Shown here piece after piece: positions 35,841-45,800 of a stretch of DNA of 64,000 bases. The translations under genes were made by a program, and so were the position numbers. Every line of letters starts with the position of its first letter. Positions within the stretch are counted from its first letter, which is position 1. The notes beneath the pieces are model-generated. The model made no database searches. It saw only the letters and a program-made list of their open reading frames with translations, and had not been told where the DNA came from. The stretch is from assembly GCA_038118725.1 (NCBI GenBank), contig JAYOIK010000001.1:1-64000 (forward strand), given 5' to 3'. The DNA is from JADHLJ01 sp038118725 (lineage in GTDB: Bacteria; Pseudomonadota; Alphaproteobacteria; Thalassobaculales; Thalassobaculaceae).

Positions 35841-36991
35841 CTAGTTCTCGATATCGGCGGTGAAGCCGCCAAGCCGTTCGCTCGCCGCCAGGAAATCCTC
35901 CATGAACGCGCGCACGATGTCCCGGGTGCTCTGGCTGTGATTCATCAGGCCGACCCCTTGGCCGACAAAGTAGGACGCGAGCGTCCGCGCACCCTCGTGT
36001 CCGCCTTCGGCCAGCCGGTTGACGCGCGCCATGGCCGGCTCGACCACGATGGATTGAAGCGGCATCGGCAATGGTTTGGGCGCCGTGTCGGCTTCCCAGG
36101 CATCGGTCCAGGCGGAGCGCAATTGCCGGGACGGCTTACCGGTTCGCGCGCGCGAGCGCACCGTGTCGCGCGCGGTTGCCGCCAGCATTTTCTCCTTCAC
36201 CACGGGCGAGGTTTCCGCCTCCGCCGAGGTCAGCCAGACCGAGCCCGTCCAAGCGCCGTCCGCGCCCATGGCCATGCAGGCCGCCATCTGCCGTCCCGTG
36301 ACGATTCCTCCCGCCGCGAGGATCGGAACATCCGAGAACGGACGGATCGCCTCGACCACCTCGGGCACCAGCACCAAGGTCGAGATCTCTCCGCAATGAC
36401 CGCCGGCCTCGGTTCCCGATACCACGAGAATGTCGACGCCGGCCTGCATCTGTTTCAAGGCGTGCTCCTTGGCGCCGACCAATGCCGCGACCGGAACGTC
36501 GTTGGCGCGCGCGCGCTCAAGCATATAGGCCGGTGGTGGCCCCAGGGCATTGGCGATAAGCTTGATGGGGTGTGAGAAAGCCACGTCCAGCAAGGCGTTG
36601 GCGCCGCTATCGCGCATATTCGTGTTTAGCCGGGCGCCACGCTTGAGGGTGTGGTCGTCCATGGCCTCGCCGTCGATGCCATGGGCCTTGAACAAGTCCG
36701 AAACAAACCGCCGATGCTCCTCGGCACGCGGGAGATCGCGTCCTCGCGAGACACCTCGCGACCCTTGGCCTCCATGGTCATCGGCACGATCAGATCGACC
36801 CCGTAGGGTTTTCCATCGACATTCTCGTCGATCCAGGACAGCTCGGCCTCGAGCTTGCCGGGGCCGATCCCCGCCGCGCCGAACACGCCCATGCCGCCGG
36901 CCTTGGAAACCTCGGCGACCACGTCGCGGCAATGCGAGAAGGCGACGAGTGGGAACTCAATTCCCAGAAGATCGCAAATCGGTGACTGCAT
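35841..36991 (-). pseudogene. Nitronate monooxygenase family protein, frameshifted
   Basis: The FMN-dependent NMO / 2-nitropropane dioxygenase fold is complete but lies in two frames. The first frame starts at the ATG 36991 (MQSPICDLLGIEFPLVAFSH) and runs to about 36722; the second continues from HRRFVSDLFKAHGID through VSGTEAGGHCGE and ILAAGGIVTGRQMAACMAMGAD to 35841. The switch falls at CCGAGGAGCAT (about 36714-36724); adding one G would give Pro-Glu-Glu-His and a continuous 383-residue protein. This is either a real inactivating deletion or a sequencing error. It heads a four-gene operon. Some NMO-like proteins are sterol-ring reductases (IpdC type), so the name does not fix the substrate. 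Confidence 0.8.
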
Positions 36992-37219
36992 GGCGCGGCT
37001 CCGGCGCTGATTTTGAATGGCACTAAAGCATTCCAAGACGGAACGGTTCAACACATCAGCGTTAAGTGTCGATGGCGTCCGCCCGTGTTGAACGTCCCGC
37101 CGTGTTATTAGGTCAGGGGGCGCGATCGTGTCCGTCATCACGTGATCATCGACCAGTGTTTGGTATTTTAAGTAATTTTTTCTTTCTTTTTAAGGGTGAG
37201 AATTGTTCAAAAAATGTAC

Positions 37220-37248
37220 TTGACACAGCGACTCTTTACGGATTCTTC
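37220..37248 (+). promoter_or_regulatory. Candidate sigma-70 promoter upstream of 37310 gene
   Basis: A perfect TTGACA -35 hexamer (37220-37225) lies in a strongly AT-rich stretch (37150-37260). At 17-bp spacing the -10 region reads TTCTTC, a weak match. A weak -10 next to a good activator site fits a promoter that needs activation by CtrA. Confidence 0.4.
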
Positions 37249-37261
37249 TGATTCGCGTACA

Positions 37262-37276
37262 TTAACCAAGGGTTAA
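37262..37276 (+). promoter_or_regulatory. Perfect CtrA box
   Basis: TTAACCAAGGGTTAA matches the CtrA pattern TTAA-N7-TTAA at all conserved positions and is also a 6-bp palindrome. It lies 34 bp upstream of the GTG start of the 111-residue protein and just downstream of the candidate -10, so it could activate from an internal promoter or repress. With chpT in the same window, CtrA control is plausible. Confidence 0.65.
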
Positions 37277-37309
37277 GCAGTTCTGGCATGTCTAGAAGAG
37301 GGCCGACCA

Positions 37310-37645
37310 GTGGGGGTATTTGATTTTCTGAAGGACAACGCGGCAAAAAAGCCGGTTCCGTCCCGCGCCGTCGCGATGCAAAGCATTCGCGCCAAGGGCA
37401 AGCAGAAATCTCGCGGTACCATCACGGTGGACAGCTTCACCTTCAATGTCCGCGACTACAATCTCAAGAGCTTTATTATCGAGCCGTATGACAAGGACAT
37501 TCTGGCCAAGGGACAGCGTTTCAAGTTCGAGATGAAATGTTCCAAGGACGCTCATGTCATGGAAGGGCGGGCAGAGGCCGTGGTCACCAAAATCTCCAAT
37601 GGCGCGCTGGCGGCGTCCTTCACGATCAAGCCCACCGGCGCCTGA
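37310..37645 (+). CDS. Small protein, possible degenerate PilZ-like fold
   Basis: The 111-residue protein begins with GTG, with AGAAGAGGG as ribosome binding site. The first ~30 residues are basic. Residues 35-108 look like one beta-rich domain: RGTITVDSFTFNVRDYNLKSF resembles the beginning of PilZ domains (an Arg near the N-terminus, then a D-x-S-like element), but the canonical RxxxR and DxSxxG c-di-GMP motifs are incomplete. No signal peptide or membrane segment. A second small gene follows after 11 nt. The function is unknown; the PilZ relation is a guess from pattern only. Confidence 0.6.
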   Translation: MGVFDFLKDNAAKKPVPSRAVAMQSIRAKGKQKSRGTITVDSFTFNVRDYNLKSFIIEPYDKDILAKGQRFKFEMKCSKDAHVMEGRAEAVVTKISNGALAASFTIKPTGA

Positions 37646-37656
37646 TCGGAGCTGGG

Positions 37657-37971
37657 GTGTTCTTCTTCAAGTCCAAGGCCAAGGCGGCGAAGAAAGCCAA
37701 ACCGGCCGCGAAAAAACCGGCGCCGCTCACCGAGGCGCAGCGCGATCGCGCGAATATTCTGAAGATGATCCGGGGCATGAGAAAGAAGATTTCGCCGGAT
37801 GTGCTGCTCGCCGCCGAGCGTGCGGCCTTCAACCAACTTGGCGAGGAGCCCCCGGAGCCGCCCGAGAATGATGCCTCGCGGCTGTTCAAGATGGCGATGA
37901 AGAATAACGGTGCCCGCCGGGCCGAAATCCTCGAATTGGTCGAGCGGCGGGTCAACAAACGCCTCCACTAG
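37657..37971 (+). CDS. Lys/Ala-rich small protein of unknown function
   Basis: This 104-residue protein starts at a GTG (37657) with GGAG six bases upstream; in-frame upstream sequence overlaps the preceding gene. Residues 4-25 are a Lys/Ala-rich tail (KSKAKAAKKAKPAAKKPAP) like those of nucleic-acid-binding or envelope-linker proteins. The rest is helical and charged, with a Pro/Glu stretch (GEEPPEPPEN) in the middle. No known domain recognised. It is co-transcribed with the PilZ-like gene, and its TAG overlaps the TAG of the opposite-strand aminotransferase in a shared CTAG. Confidence 0.65.
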   Translation: MFFFKSKAKAAKKAKPAAKKPAPLTEAQRDRANILKMIRGMRKKISPDVLLAAERAAFNQLGEEPPEPPENDASRLFKMAMKNNGARRAEILELVERRVNKRLH

Positions 37972-39137
37972 GCGTTCAAACTCCTAACCGCCGTCGCCAA
38001 GCGCTCGTAATCCTCGATCTCATTGTAGATCTGGGCCGAGATGCGAGCCCAATAGTGATTGTCGATCGCGTTGATCGGAACCTGGATACCATGACGCTCA
38101 AGGAGAACGGCGCGCGTTTCCAGGGCGCCCTCGCGGCTTGCCGGTCCGGCGATCGGCAGCTCGATCATCGCCATGGAACCGGTATGGTCGCGGTCCGCGC
38201 CGATCCGTGTGTTCCATGTATCCGCCAGCATCTCGGCGGCTCGGAGGGCGAGGTCGCGGTTGTGCTCCATGATATCCGCCGCGCCCAAGCGATCCAGAAA
38301 GGCGAGGGCATCGGGGAGGGCAAACTGGGCGGAGGCGTCCCGCGTGCCGGTCCAGTCGAACTCGGCCTCGTATCCTTGGCCGTACCCGTGCGAGATCACG
38401 GTCGGGTGGGTTTCGCGGAGATAGGCCTCCCGGGTCCAGAGAAACCCGGAGCCCTTTGGGGCGCAGAGCCATTTGTGACAGTTGCCGGTGTAATAGTCGC
38501 AATCGGTCCGCGAGAGATCCAAGGCGAACATGCCGGGCGCGTGGGCGCCGTCGATCAATATTCGAGCCTTTGTCCCGCGTGCTTCCGCCGCCATGCGGGC
38601 GATCGGGAGGATCAGGGCCGTCGGCGAGGTCACGTGATCGATGATCGCGAGTTTGGTTCGCGCGTTAAGCCCGGTGGCGAAGGCACTGACGATCGCGTCA
38701 TCGCTCGGGTCGGGAAACGGCAGACGAATGTCGACCAGCCGCGCCCCGGTTCGCGCGCAGGCATGCATGACGGTGTTCCTCACGGCGCCGTAGGTCTGGT
38801 CGGTGATGAGAATTTCATCGCCCGGTTCGAGCGCCAGGCTTTGTAGCACCGCGTTGACGCCGCTCGTCGCGTTCTCGATCAGGGCGATCTGATCGGCGCG
38901 GGTCTTGAGATAGGAGCCAAGTGCCTCGGCGGCGCGGCGCATCAGGACAGGAAAGCGGTTCTGCATGAACCCGCTGGGCTCGCTTTCCAGCTCGTCCTGG
39001 TAGGCGCGCTGCGCCGCGATCACCTCGCGCGGGGTGGCGCCATAGGATCCGTGATTGAGATGCGCGATCCCTTCGGCCAGGCCAAAGAACGACCGCGCGG
39101 GTTTGCCGAAGCGATTGCCAGAAATGGGGTGTTGCAT
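37968..39137 (-). CDS. Class V aminotransferase (isopenicillin N epimerase-like)
   Basis: A PLP enzyme of 389 residues from the CsdA/isopenicillin-N-epimerase branch. Features are LNHGSYGATPREVI near the N-terminus, ENATSGVNAVLQS for cofactor phosphate, DGAHAPGM for the ring, and the Schiff-base Lys in TGNCHKWLCAPKG. I used the ATG at 39137 (MQHPISGNR); the extension to 39341 lacks homology and overlaps the divergent DUF502 frame. It might act as an amino-acid epimerase, lyase or desulfurase; the usual C-terminal desulfurase Cys loop is not evident. Confidence 0.83.
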   Translation of the reverse strand: MQHPISGNRFGKPARSFFGLAEGIAHLNHGSYGATPREVIAAQRAYQDELESEPSGFMQNRFPVLMRRAAEALGSYLKTRADQIALIENATSGVNAVLQSLALEPGDEILITDQTYGAVRNTVMHACARTGARLVDIRLPFPDPSDDAIVSAFATGLNARTKLAIIDHVTSPTALILPIARMAAEARGTKARILIDGAHAPGMFALDLSRTDCDYYTGNCHKWLCAPKGSGFLWTREAYLRETHPTVISHGYGQGYEAEFDWTGTRDASAQFALPDALAFLDRLGAADIMEHNRDLALRAAEMLADTWNTRIGADRDHTGSMAMIELPIAGPASREGALETRAVLLERHGIQVPINAIDNHYWARISAQIYNEIEDYERLATAVRSLNA

Positions 39138-39343
39138 GGCGGAGATCCGAGGTGACGCGATTGCGGGAAATTGACCATCGAAAGTCTGCGGCCATCGCGT
39201 TTGGAAAGCCATCGTCTTCTGTCGACAACGGCGGAGGTCGCGAGAATTGTCGCCGAGACATTGCCGATGCGGTGTTGGCGGTCTATATCCAGGGCTGGCG
39301 TCGCCGCGAGGGCGGCGCGCGCTCGTTATTGGGGCAGGCACGC

Positions 39344-40225
39344 GTGGGCAAGAAAGCCAAATCCAGATTTAGGAAACATCCACGGCGCACCTTTCTGGGA
39401 CGGGTGCGCGCGTATTTCCTGGCCGGCGTTCTGGTCACCGCGCCGCTGGGCATAACCCTTTGGCTTACCTGGGGAATTATCACCTTCTTCGACAGCAAGG
39501 TGGTTCCACTCATTCCGGCGCATTACAACCCCGAGACCTATCTTCCGGTGCAGCTGCCGGGGCTAGGGCTGTTGCTGGCCTTCGTTGTCCTGGTGTTGAT
39601 CGGTTGGATCGCGGCCGGTCTCTTTGGACGCTGGCTTGTGCGCATGAGCGAGCGGCTGCTCAACCAGATGCCGGTGGTGCGTAACGTCTACAGCGCCGTC
39701 AAGCAGATCATGGAAACCGTGCTCGCCCAGAACGCCAGCGCGTTTCGCTATGTCGTGCTGGTTGAGTATCCCCGCCGCGGTATCTGGACCATGGGCTTCG
39801 TCACCGGCGGGACAGACGGCGAAGTGCAAAATGTCGTCGACGCCGAGTTGGTGAATGTTTTCATTCCGACAACGCCGAACCCGACATCAGGGTTTCTGTT
39901 GTTCGTGCCGAAGAAGGATCTCTACTACCTCGACATGAGCTCCGAGGAAGGGTTCAAGATGCTGGTCTCCACCGGCATCGTCACGCCGCCGGATCGGCGT
40001 TCCGAGGAGCGTCGTTCGACACCGATGATCAAGGCCGGCAACGAGGCGCTCGCCGCCCGGTCCGACCCGCCGGCCGACGTGCTCAGCAACGGTAAGATCA
40101 CAAAATGGAAGCCCACCGCCCCGGGAACAGTGGCCACGGCGCCGGTTGCCGAGGACCAGTCGGATAGGTACGAGGCGTCGGAGGCCGAAGCGTCCGAACC
40201 GGAGCGCTCGGTCAACCGCTCTTGA
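39344..40225 (+). CDS. DUF502 family membrane protein
   Basis: Counting from the GTG at 39344 (GGGGCAGG upstream), the protein has 293 residues. Two membrane segments (YFLAGVLVTAPLGITLWLTW and LLAFVVLVLIGWIAAGLFG) flank a loop of about 40 residues, followed by the conserved DUF502 body with RNVYSAVKQIMETVL and FIPTTPNPTSGFLLFVP. The C-terminal ~70 residues are polar and low in complexity. An in-frame start at 39152 is possible but adds an Arg-rich tail. Function is unknown. Its 3' end overlaps recG by 14 nt on the opposite strand. Confidence 0.85.
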   Translation: MGKKAKSRFRKHPRRTFLGRVRAYFLAGVLVTAPLGITLWLTWGIITFFDSKVVPLIPAHYNPETYLPVQLPGLGLLLAFVVLVLIGWIAAGLFGRWLVRMSERLLNQMPVVRNVYSAVKQIMETVLAQNASAFRYVVLVEYPRRGIWTMGFVTGGTDGEVQNVVDAELVNVFIPTTPNPTSGFLLFVPKKDLYYLDMSSEEGFKMLVSTGIVTPPDRRSEERRSTPMIKAGNEALAARSDPPADVLSNGKITKWKPTAPGTVATAPVAEDQSDRYEASEAEASEPERSVNRS

Positions 40226-42293
40226 GGAACTGGACCGCGGCGTCCCGTTCGAACAGATAAAGTAAAACCCGCAATGCCTGGCCCCGCTCGGATTTGAGAT
40301 CCGGATCGCGGTCCAGGATTAGCCGCGCGTCGGCTCGGGCGATTTCCAGCAAGTCGCCATGCACCGCCAGATCGGCGACGCGGAATGTCGGCAGCCCGCT
40401 TTGCCTCGTGCCCAGGACTTCCCCGGAGCCCCTCAGTTTCAGATCCTCCTCGGCGATGCGGAACCCGTCCTCGGTCTCCCGTAGGACCTTGAGGCGAGCC
40501 TTCGCGGTCTCGCCAAGCGGTTGTTGGTACATAAGCAGACAGGTCGAGGCGCCGGATCCGCGACCGACCCTGCCGCGCAACTGATGCAGTTGGGCAAGGC
40601 CGAACCGCTCGGCGTGCTCGATAACCATGACCGTCGCCTGGGGCACGTCGACGCCGACTTCGATCACGGTGGTGGCGACGAGGATGTCGACATCGCCGGA
40701 TTTAAACGCCTCCATCACGGCGTCCTTCTCGGCGGCCTTCATGCGGCCGTGAACCAGACCGACCCGTTCGCCGAACACCGAGGCGAGGTGGTGATGACGC
40801 TCCTCGGCGGCGGCGGCGTCGATAACCTCCGATTCCTCGACCAGGGGACAGACCCAATAGGCCTTGGAGCCGGCCTCCAGGCTGCGTCCGACGGCGGCCA
40901 CGACTTCCTCGAGCCGGCTCGAGGGGATCGCCCGGGTGGTTATCGGCTGGCGCCCCGGCGGCTTCTCGTCGAGCCGCGAGACATCGAGATCACCATAGGC
41001 CGTCATCGCCAGGGTGCGCGGGATCGGCGTCGCGGTCATCACCAGCATGTCCAGGCCCGCACCCTTGTCGCTGAACGCCATGCGTTGATGCACGCCGAAG
41101 CGGTGCTGCTCATCGACCACCGCGAAGGCGAGATCGTGGAACACCACGTCTTCCTGAAACAGCGCATGGGTGCCGACCAGGATATGGATCTCGCCCGCCG
41201 TGAGTTCCTCCAACAGTTCACGGCGGGCCTTGCCCTTGTCGCGTCCGGTCAGGACCGCGATTCTGAGACCGAGGGCGGCGGCGAGCGGCTCGATGGATTG
41301 AAAATGCTGTCTCGCGAGGATCTCGGTCGGCGCCATCAGCGCCGCCTGACAGCCCATCTCGATGGCGCCGAGCATGGCGAGGAAGGCGACCACCGTCTTG
41401 CCGCTGCCAACATCACCCTGGAGCAGGCGCAGCATACGCGTGCTCTCGGCCATGTCTCCGGCGATTTCGGCGAGCGCCATCCTCTGCGCGCCGGTAAGCG
41501 TATAGGGCAGGGCTTGTTGGGCTTTTTCGAAAAGCGCCCCCGTTCCCTTGATCGAACGTCCCTTGCGGCGTTTCTGATGCTGGCGAACCATCGCCAGCGC
41601 CAGCTGGTTGGCCAGAAGCTCGTCATAGGCTAAGCGACGCCGCGCCGGCGAGAGTGGAGACAGGGCCTCGTGGGTTTCCGGCGCGTGGGCGGCGCGCAGG
41701 CTCTGATTCCACGGCGACCACCGTTCGCGGGAGATCAGCGGGGCATCACCCCATTCCGGCATCGCCGGCAGGCGCGCCATGGCGCCGTCGATCGCCTTGC
41801 GCAGGACCTTGGGCGTCAGTCCCTGGGTCAGCGGGTAGACCGGCTCGAGCCCCATGATGCTCTCGATATTCTCGGGCGCGACCATGTGGTCGGGATGCGG
41901 CATCTGATAGCTGTTGTTGTAGTGCTCCACCTTGCCGCTCACCACGCGCTTGGCGCCGACCGGGAGAAGCTGCGTCAGGTAGTCGGCCTTGGCGTTGAAA
42001 AACACCAGGTCGAGCATGCCGCTTTCGTCGGTGCAGGACACGACATAGGGACGGCGGCGGTTGGGCGGCGCGCGATGCTCCACGACGGTGACGGTGATGG
42101 TGCAGACCACCCCATGCGGCGCGTCGGCGATCCGGGGCGAGAAGCGGCGGTCGATCACGCCGCTCGGCAGGAGCCACAAGAGATCGACCACATGCGGGCC
42201 GGCCAAGGTGTTCAGCAGTTTTCCAAGGCGCGGACCCACGCCTTGCAGGCGTGTCGTTTCGGCGAAGAGGGGGAAGAGAATTTCCGGGCGCAT
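40212..42293 (-). CDS. recG: ATP-dependent DNA helicase RecG
   Basis: RecG reverses stalled forks and processes Holliday junctions. The 693-residue protein has an N-terminal wedge/OB domain, Walker A GDVGSGKTVVAF, the DEQH box in VVDEQHRFG, TATPIPRTLAM (motif III), and C-terminal helicase motifs including HGRMKAAEKD, TTVIEVGVDVPQAT and QLRGRVGRG. The ATG at 42293 follows from alignment with the family start. It is divergent from sdhE and mfd, a gene order common in alphaproteobacteria. Confidence 0.96.
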   Translation of the reverse strand: MRPEILFPLFAETTRLQGVGPRLGKLLNTLAGPHVVDLLWLLPSGVIDRRFSPRIADAPHGVVCTITVTVVEHRAPPNRRRPYVVSCTDESGMLDLVFFNAKADYLTQLLPVGAKRVVSGKVEHYNNSYQMPHPDHMVAPENIESIMGLEPVYPLTQGLTPKVLRKAIDGAMARLPAMPEWGDAPLISRERWSPWNQSLRAAHAPETHEALSPLSPARRRLAYDELLANQLALAMVRQHQKRRKGRSIKGTGALFEKAQQALPYTLTGAQRMALAEIAGDMAESTRMLRLLQGDVGSGKTVVAFLAMLGAIEMGCQAALMAPTEILARQHFQSIEPLAAALGLRIAVLTGRDKGKARRELLEELTAGEIHILVGTHALFQEDVVFHDLAFAVVDEQHRFGVHQRMAFSDKGAGLDMLVMTATPIPRTLAMTAYGDLDVSRLDEKPPGRQPITTRAIPSSRLEEVVAAVGRSLEAGSKAYWVCPLVEESEVIDAAAAEERHHHLASVFGERVGLVHGRMKAAEKDAVMEAFKSGDVDILVATTVIEVGVDVPQATVMVIEHAERFGLAQLHQLRGRVGRGSGASTCLLMYQQPLGETAKARLKVLRETEDGFRIAEEDLKLRGSGEVLGTRQSGLPTFRVADLAVHGDLLEIARADARLILDRDPDLKSERGQALRVLLYLFERDAAVQFLKSG

Positions 42294-42551
42294 CGCCGTG
42301 TCGGTTCCCGCGTGCTGGTGTCTGAATGTCCGTCCGGCCCTGGCTCGTTGGTCGGCGTTTCAGGTAGGATATCAAGTTCGGCACCCGGATTGCAGTTTCG
42401 AAATCGAACACGGCTGCAATCGTTTCGTTCTTTCGGGCATGGCACTGGATTTCCAAGGCTGAATCGCATTAGAAATCGGGATCATTCCCCAGTCCACGGG
42501 GATCATGGACCACGCCGGATCAAGGCGGATCTTTTCGATTGGAAAACACGG

Positions 42552-42818
42552 ATGTTGGCTGAATTGTCCGAGCGGCGCAAGCGGCTGCTTTATCGAAGCT
42601 CGTATACCGGAACCAAGGAGACGGATCTTTTGCTGGGCGCTTTCGCGCGTCGGCATCTGGCCGACCTTACCAACGCGCAACTCGACACATACGAGACTCT
42701 GTTGGAGATCGAGGACCCGAGACTCTACAAATGGATTTCCGGGATGGAGGAGGCTCCACCAGCGTACCAAACGGATGTTCTAAACTTAATAAAAGACTTT
42801 AATTTTTCGGATCAGTGA
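42552..42818 (+). CDS. sdhE: FAD assembly factor SdhE
   Basis: SdhE (DUF339/YgfY) promotes covalent flavinylation of succinate dehydrogenase. From the ATG at 42552 the protein has 88 residues, the family length. The core shows RRKRLLYRSSYTGTKETDLLLG, where the conserved RGxxE-type loop is SYTGTKETD, and LLEIEDPRLYKWISG. The longer open frame that begins far upstream on the same strand is the shadow of recG and is rejected. mfd follows after one base. Confidence 0.9.
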   Translation: MLAELSERRKRLLYRSSYTGTKETDLLLGAFARRHLADLTNAQLDTYETLLEIEDPRLYKWISGMEEAPPAYQTDVLNLIKDFNFSDQ

Positions 42819-42819
42819 A

Positions 42820-45800
42820 TTGAAAATAAGAGAAAATTTATCGATAGATGTTAATGATTATCGACTGTCCTCGACGCCCGAAGGCTGGGACGCGCGCGTC
42901 TTGCGGGAATTGGTGGAGTTGCATGGCCGCGTGATTCATGTCTGCCGCGACGACGCGCGCCTGGACACGCTTGAGCGGTGTCTGGGCTTCTTCGCGCCGG
43001 ACCTGAATCTCATCACATTGCCGGCCTGGGATTGTCTGCCCTATGACCGGGTTTCGCCCAACGGAGAGATTACCAGCCGGCGATTGGAGGCGATGGCGCG
43101 CCTGAGCGAACTGTCTCCGGAAAACCCCGTTGTGCTGCTAACAACGGTTAACGCGGTTCTCCAGCGGCTCCCGCCCCGGACATTCTTCGAGGGCAGCTCC
43201 CTGGTTCTCAAGGTCGGCGCCAGTCATCCGAGCGAGGCGCTGCTGACGTTTCTGGAAGGCAATGGCTACGGGCGCACCGGCACGGTCCGAGAGGCCGGTG
43301 AATACGCGGTTCGTGGCGGGATCATCGATGTCTTTCCATCCGGCGGGGCCGACCCCCTGCGTCTCGACTTTTTCGGCGATGAGTTGGAGGGTATTCGTAC
43401 CTTCGATCCGGTCAGTCAGCGCACCGTCGACAAGATCACCGAGGCGCGCATTCGACCGGTGGCGGAACTGCTGTTGAACGAAGCCGGGGTGGAGCGGTTT
43501 CGCAAGGGGTACCGCTCGAATTTCGGCACGGACGTTTTGCACGACCCGCTTTATGCATCGGTTAGCGAAGGTCGGCGGCACACGGGGATGGAGCACTGGC
43601 TTCCGCTGTTTCACGAATCCCTGGAAACCGTGTTCGACTATCTTGCCGGCGCGGTGATCGGCTTCGACCATCAGGCCGATAACGTGGCGGCGACCCGGTT
43701 CGAACTGATATCCGAGTATTACGAGGCGCGGCGGAGCCTGCATGAGCATGGAACCGAGGACGGTGGCTCGGTCTACCGGCCGTTGCCGCCGGAGCTGCTT
43801 TATCTTGGCCAGGAGGAATGGCGCGCGCTAACCGGAGCGTACTCGACGTTTCGGATGCATCCGTTCGATGTGCCGGATGTGGAAGGGGCCGAGGGGATCG
43901 CGAATCTGGATGGCGGCGCGGAACCAGGCGTGTCCTTCGCCGAGGCGCGAGCCCGCGAGGGCGTCAATCTCTACGACGCGGTCCGCGATGCCGTCGACGG
44001 CGCGCGCGAGATCGGAACCCGGGTCATGCTTTCCGGCTATTCCAACGGGTCGCGCGACCGGCTTGCCGGGCTTTTGCGCGAGCATGGGGTTGAGCCGATC
44101 GAGACCGTGGAGACATGGGGCGCGATGGCTGAATTGCCGCCGGAAGCGGTGGCGGCGGTGACGCTGCCGGTGGAACGCGGCTTCAAGGCGGACGGCGTCC
44201 TGGTGATCGCCGAGCCGGACATTCTGGGCGAACGCCTGGCCCGGCCCATGGGGCGCCGCCGGCGGCGTGGCGAGGAGTTTCTGCAGGAAGTCTCGGCCTT
44301 GAACGAGGGCGACTATGTCGTCCATGCCGAACATGGGATCGGCCAATATGACGCGCTGGAGACCTTGGAGATCGGCGGGGCGCCGCATGATTGCCTGCGC
44401 CTGATCTATTCCGGCGGCGACAAGCTTTTCCTGCCGGTCGAGAATATCGACATGCTCTCGCGTTATGGCTCGGAAGAGACCAACGCGGTGCTCGACAAGC
44501 TCGGCGGGGTGGCGTGGCAGGCCCGCAAGGCCCGGGTCAAGAAGCGGCTACGCGACATGGCCGATCAACTCATCCGCATCGCCGCCGAGCGGGAAATCCG
44601 TTCCACCGAAAGCATCACGCCGCCGCCTGGCGCCTATGACGAGTTTTGCGCCAAATTTCCCTATAACGAGACTGATGATCAGCTTCGGGCCATCGACGAG
44701 GTTTTGGTCGACGTGGCGCGCGGGCGCCCGATGGATCGGCTGATCTGCGGCGACGTTGGTTTCGGCAAGACCGAAGTCGCGCTCCGAGCGGCGATGGTGG
44801 TGGCCATGCAGGGCTTTCAGGTCGCGGTCGTGGCCCCGACGACCCTGCTCTGCCGTCAACATTACCAAGTCTTCACCGAGCGCTTCGCCGGTCTGCCGGT
44901 CAAGGTCCGGCAACTCTCGCGGCTGGTCGGGACCGCCGAGGCCAACGAGACCAAGAAGGACCTCAAGGCCGGTGACTGCAACATCGTCATCGGCACCCAT
45001 GCGGTTCTCTCCAAATCCGTCGATTTCGACAATCTCGGCCTGCTGATCGTCGACGAGGAACAGCATTTCGGCGTGGCCCAGAAGGAGCGCCTGAAGGATC
45101 TGCGCTCCGAGATACACGTGCTGACCCTGACCGCGACGCCGATCCCGCGAACCCTGCAACTGGCGCTGTCGGGGGTTCGGGACCTGTCGCTGATCGCCAC
45201 GCCGCCGGTCGACCGGCTCTCGATCCGCACCTTCGTCATGCCCTATGACGGCATGGTGATCCGCGAGGCGATCCAGCGCGAGCGGAACCGGGGCGGGCAA
45301 ACCTTCTATGTCTGTCCCCGGATCGATGATCTCGCCCGGGTCTATGACCGGGTCAGCAAGCTGGTGCCGGATGCCCGGATCGCCACCGCGCATGGCCGCA
45401 TGGCGGCAAGCGAGCTTGAGGACGTGATGACGGCGTTCTGCGACGGCTCCTTCGACGTCTTGCTCAGCACCAATATCGTTGAGTCGGGGCTCGACATCCC
45501 AAATGCCAACACGATCATTCTGCACCGCGCGGATATGTTCGGTCTGGCGCAACTCTATCAGCTACGCGGTCGGGTCGGGCGCTCCAAGACCCGGGCCTAT
45601 GCGTATCTGACCACTCATCCGACCAAGGTTCTGAACCCCACCGCCAAGCGCCGTCTGGAGGTCATGCAGACCCTGGACAGCCTGGGCGCGGGCTTCAGCC
45701 TGGCCAGCCATGACATGGATATTCGCGGTGCTGGCAACCTGCTTGGCGAGGAACAATCCGGTCAGGTCAAGGAAGTCGGCATAGAGCTTTACCAACATAT

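Noticed and set aside
36626..37141. Separate 171-codon gene upstream of the NMO gene
   Set aside because: It is the N-terminal half of the same NMO protein in another frame; the part before 36991 lacks similarity.
41670..42818. 382-codon frame containing sdhE
   Set aside because: Only the last 88 codons are SdhE; the rest is antisense to recG.
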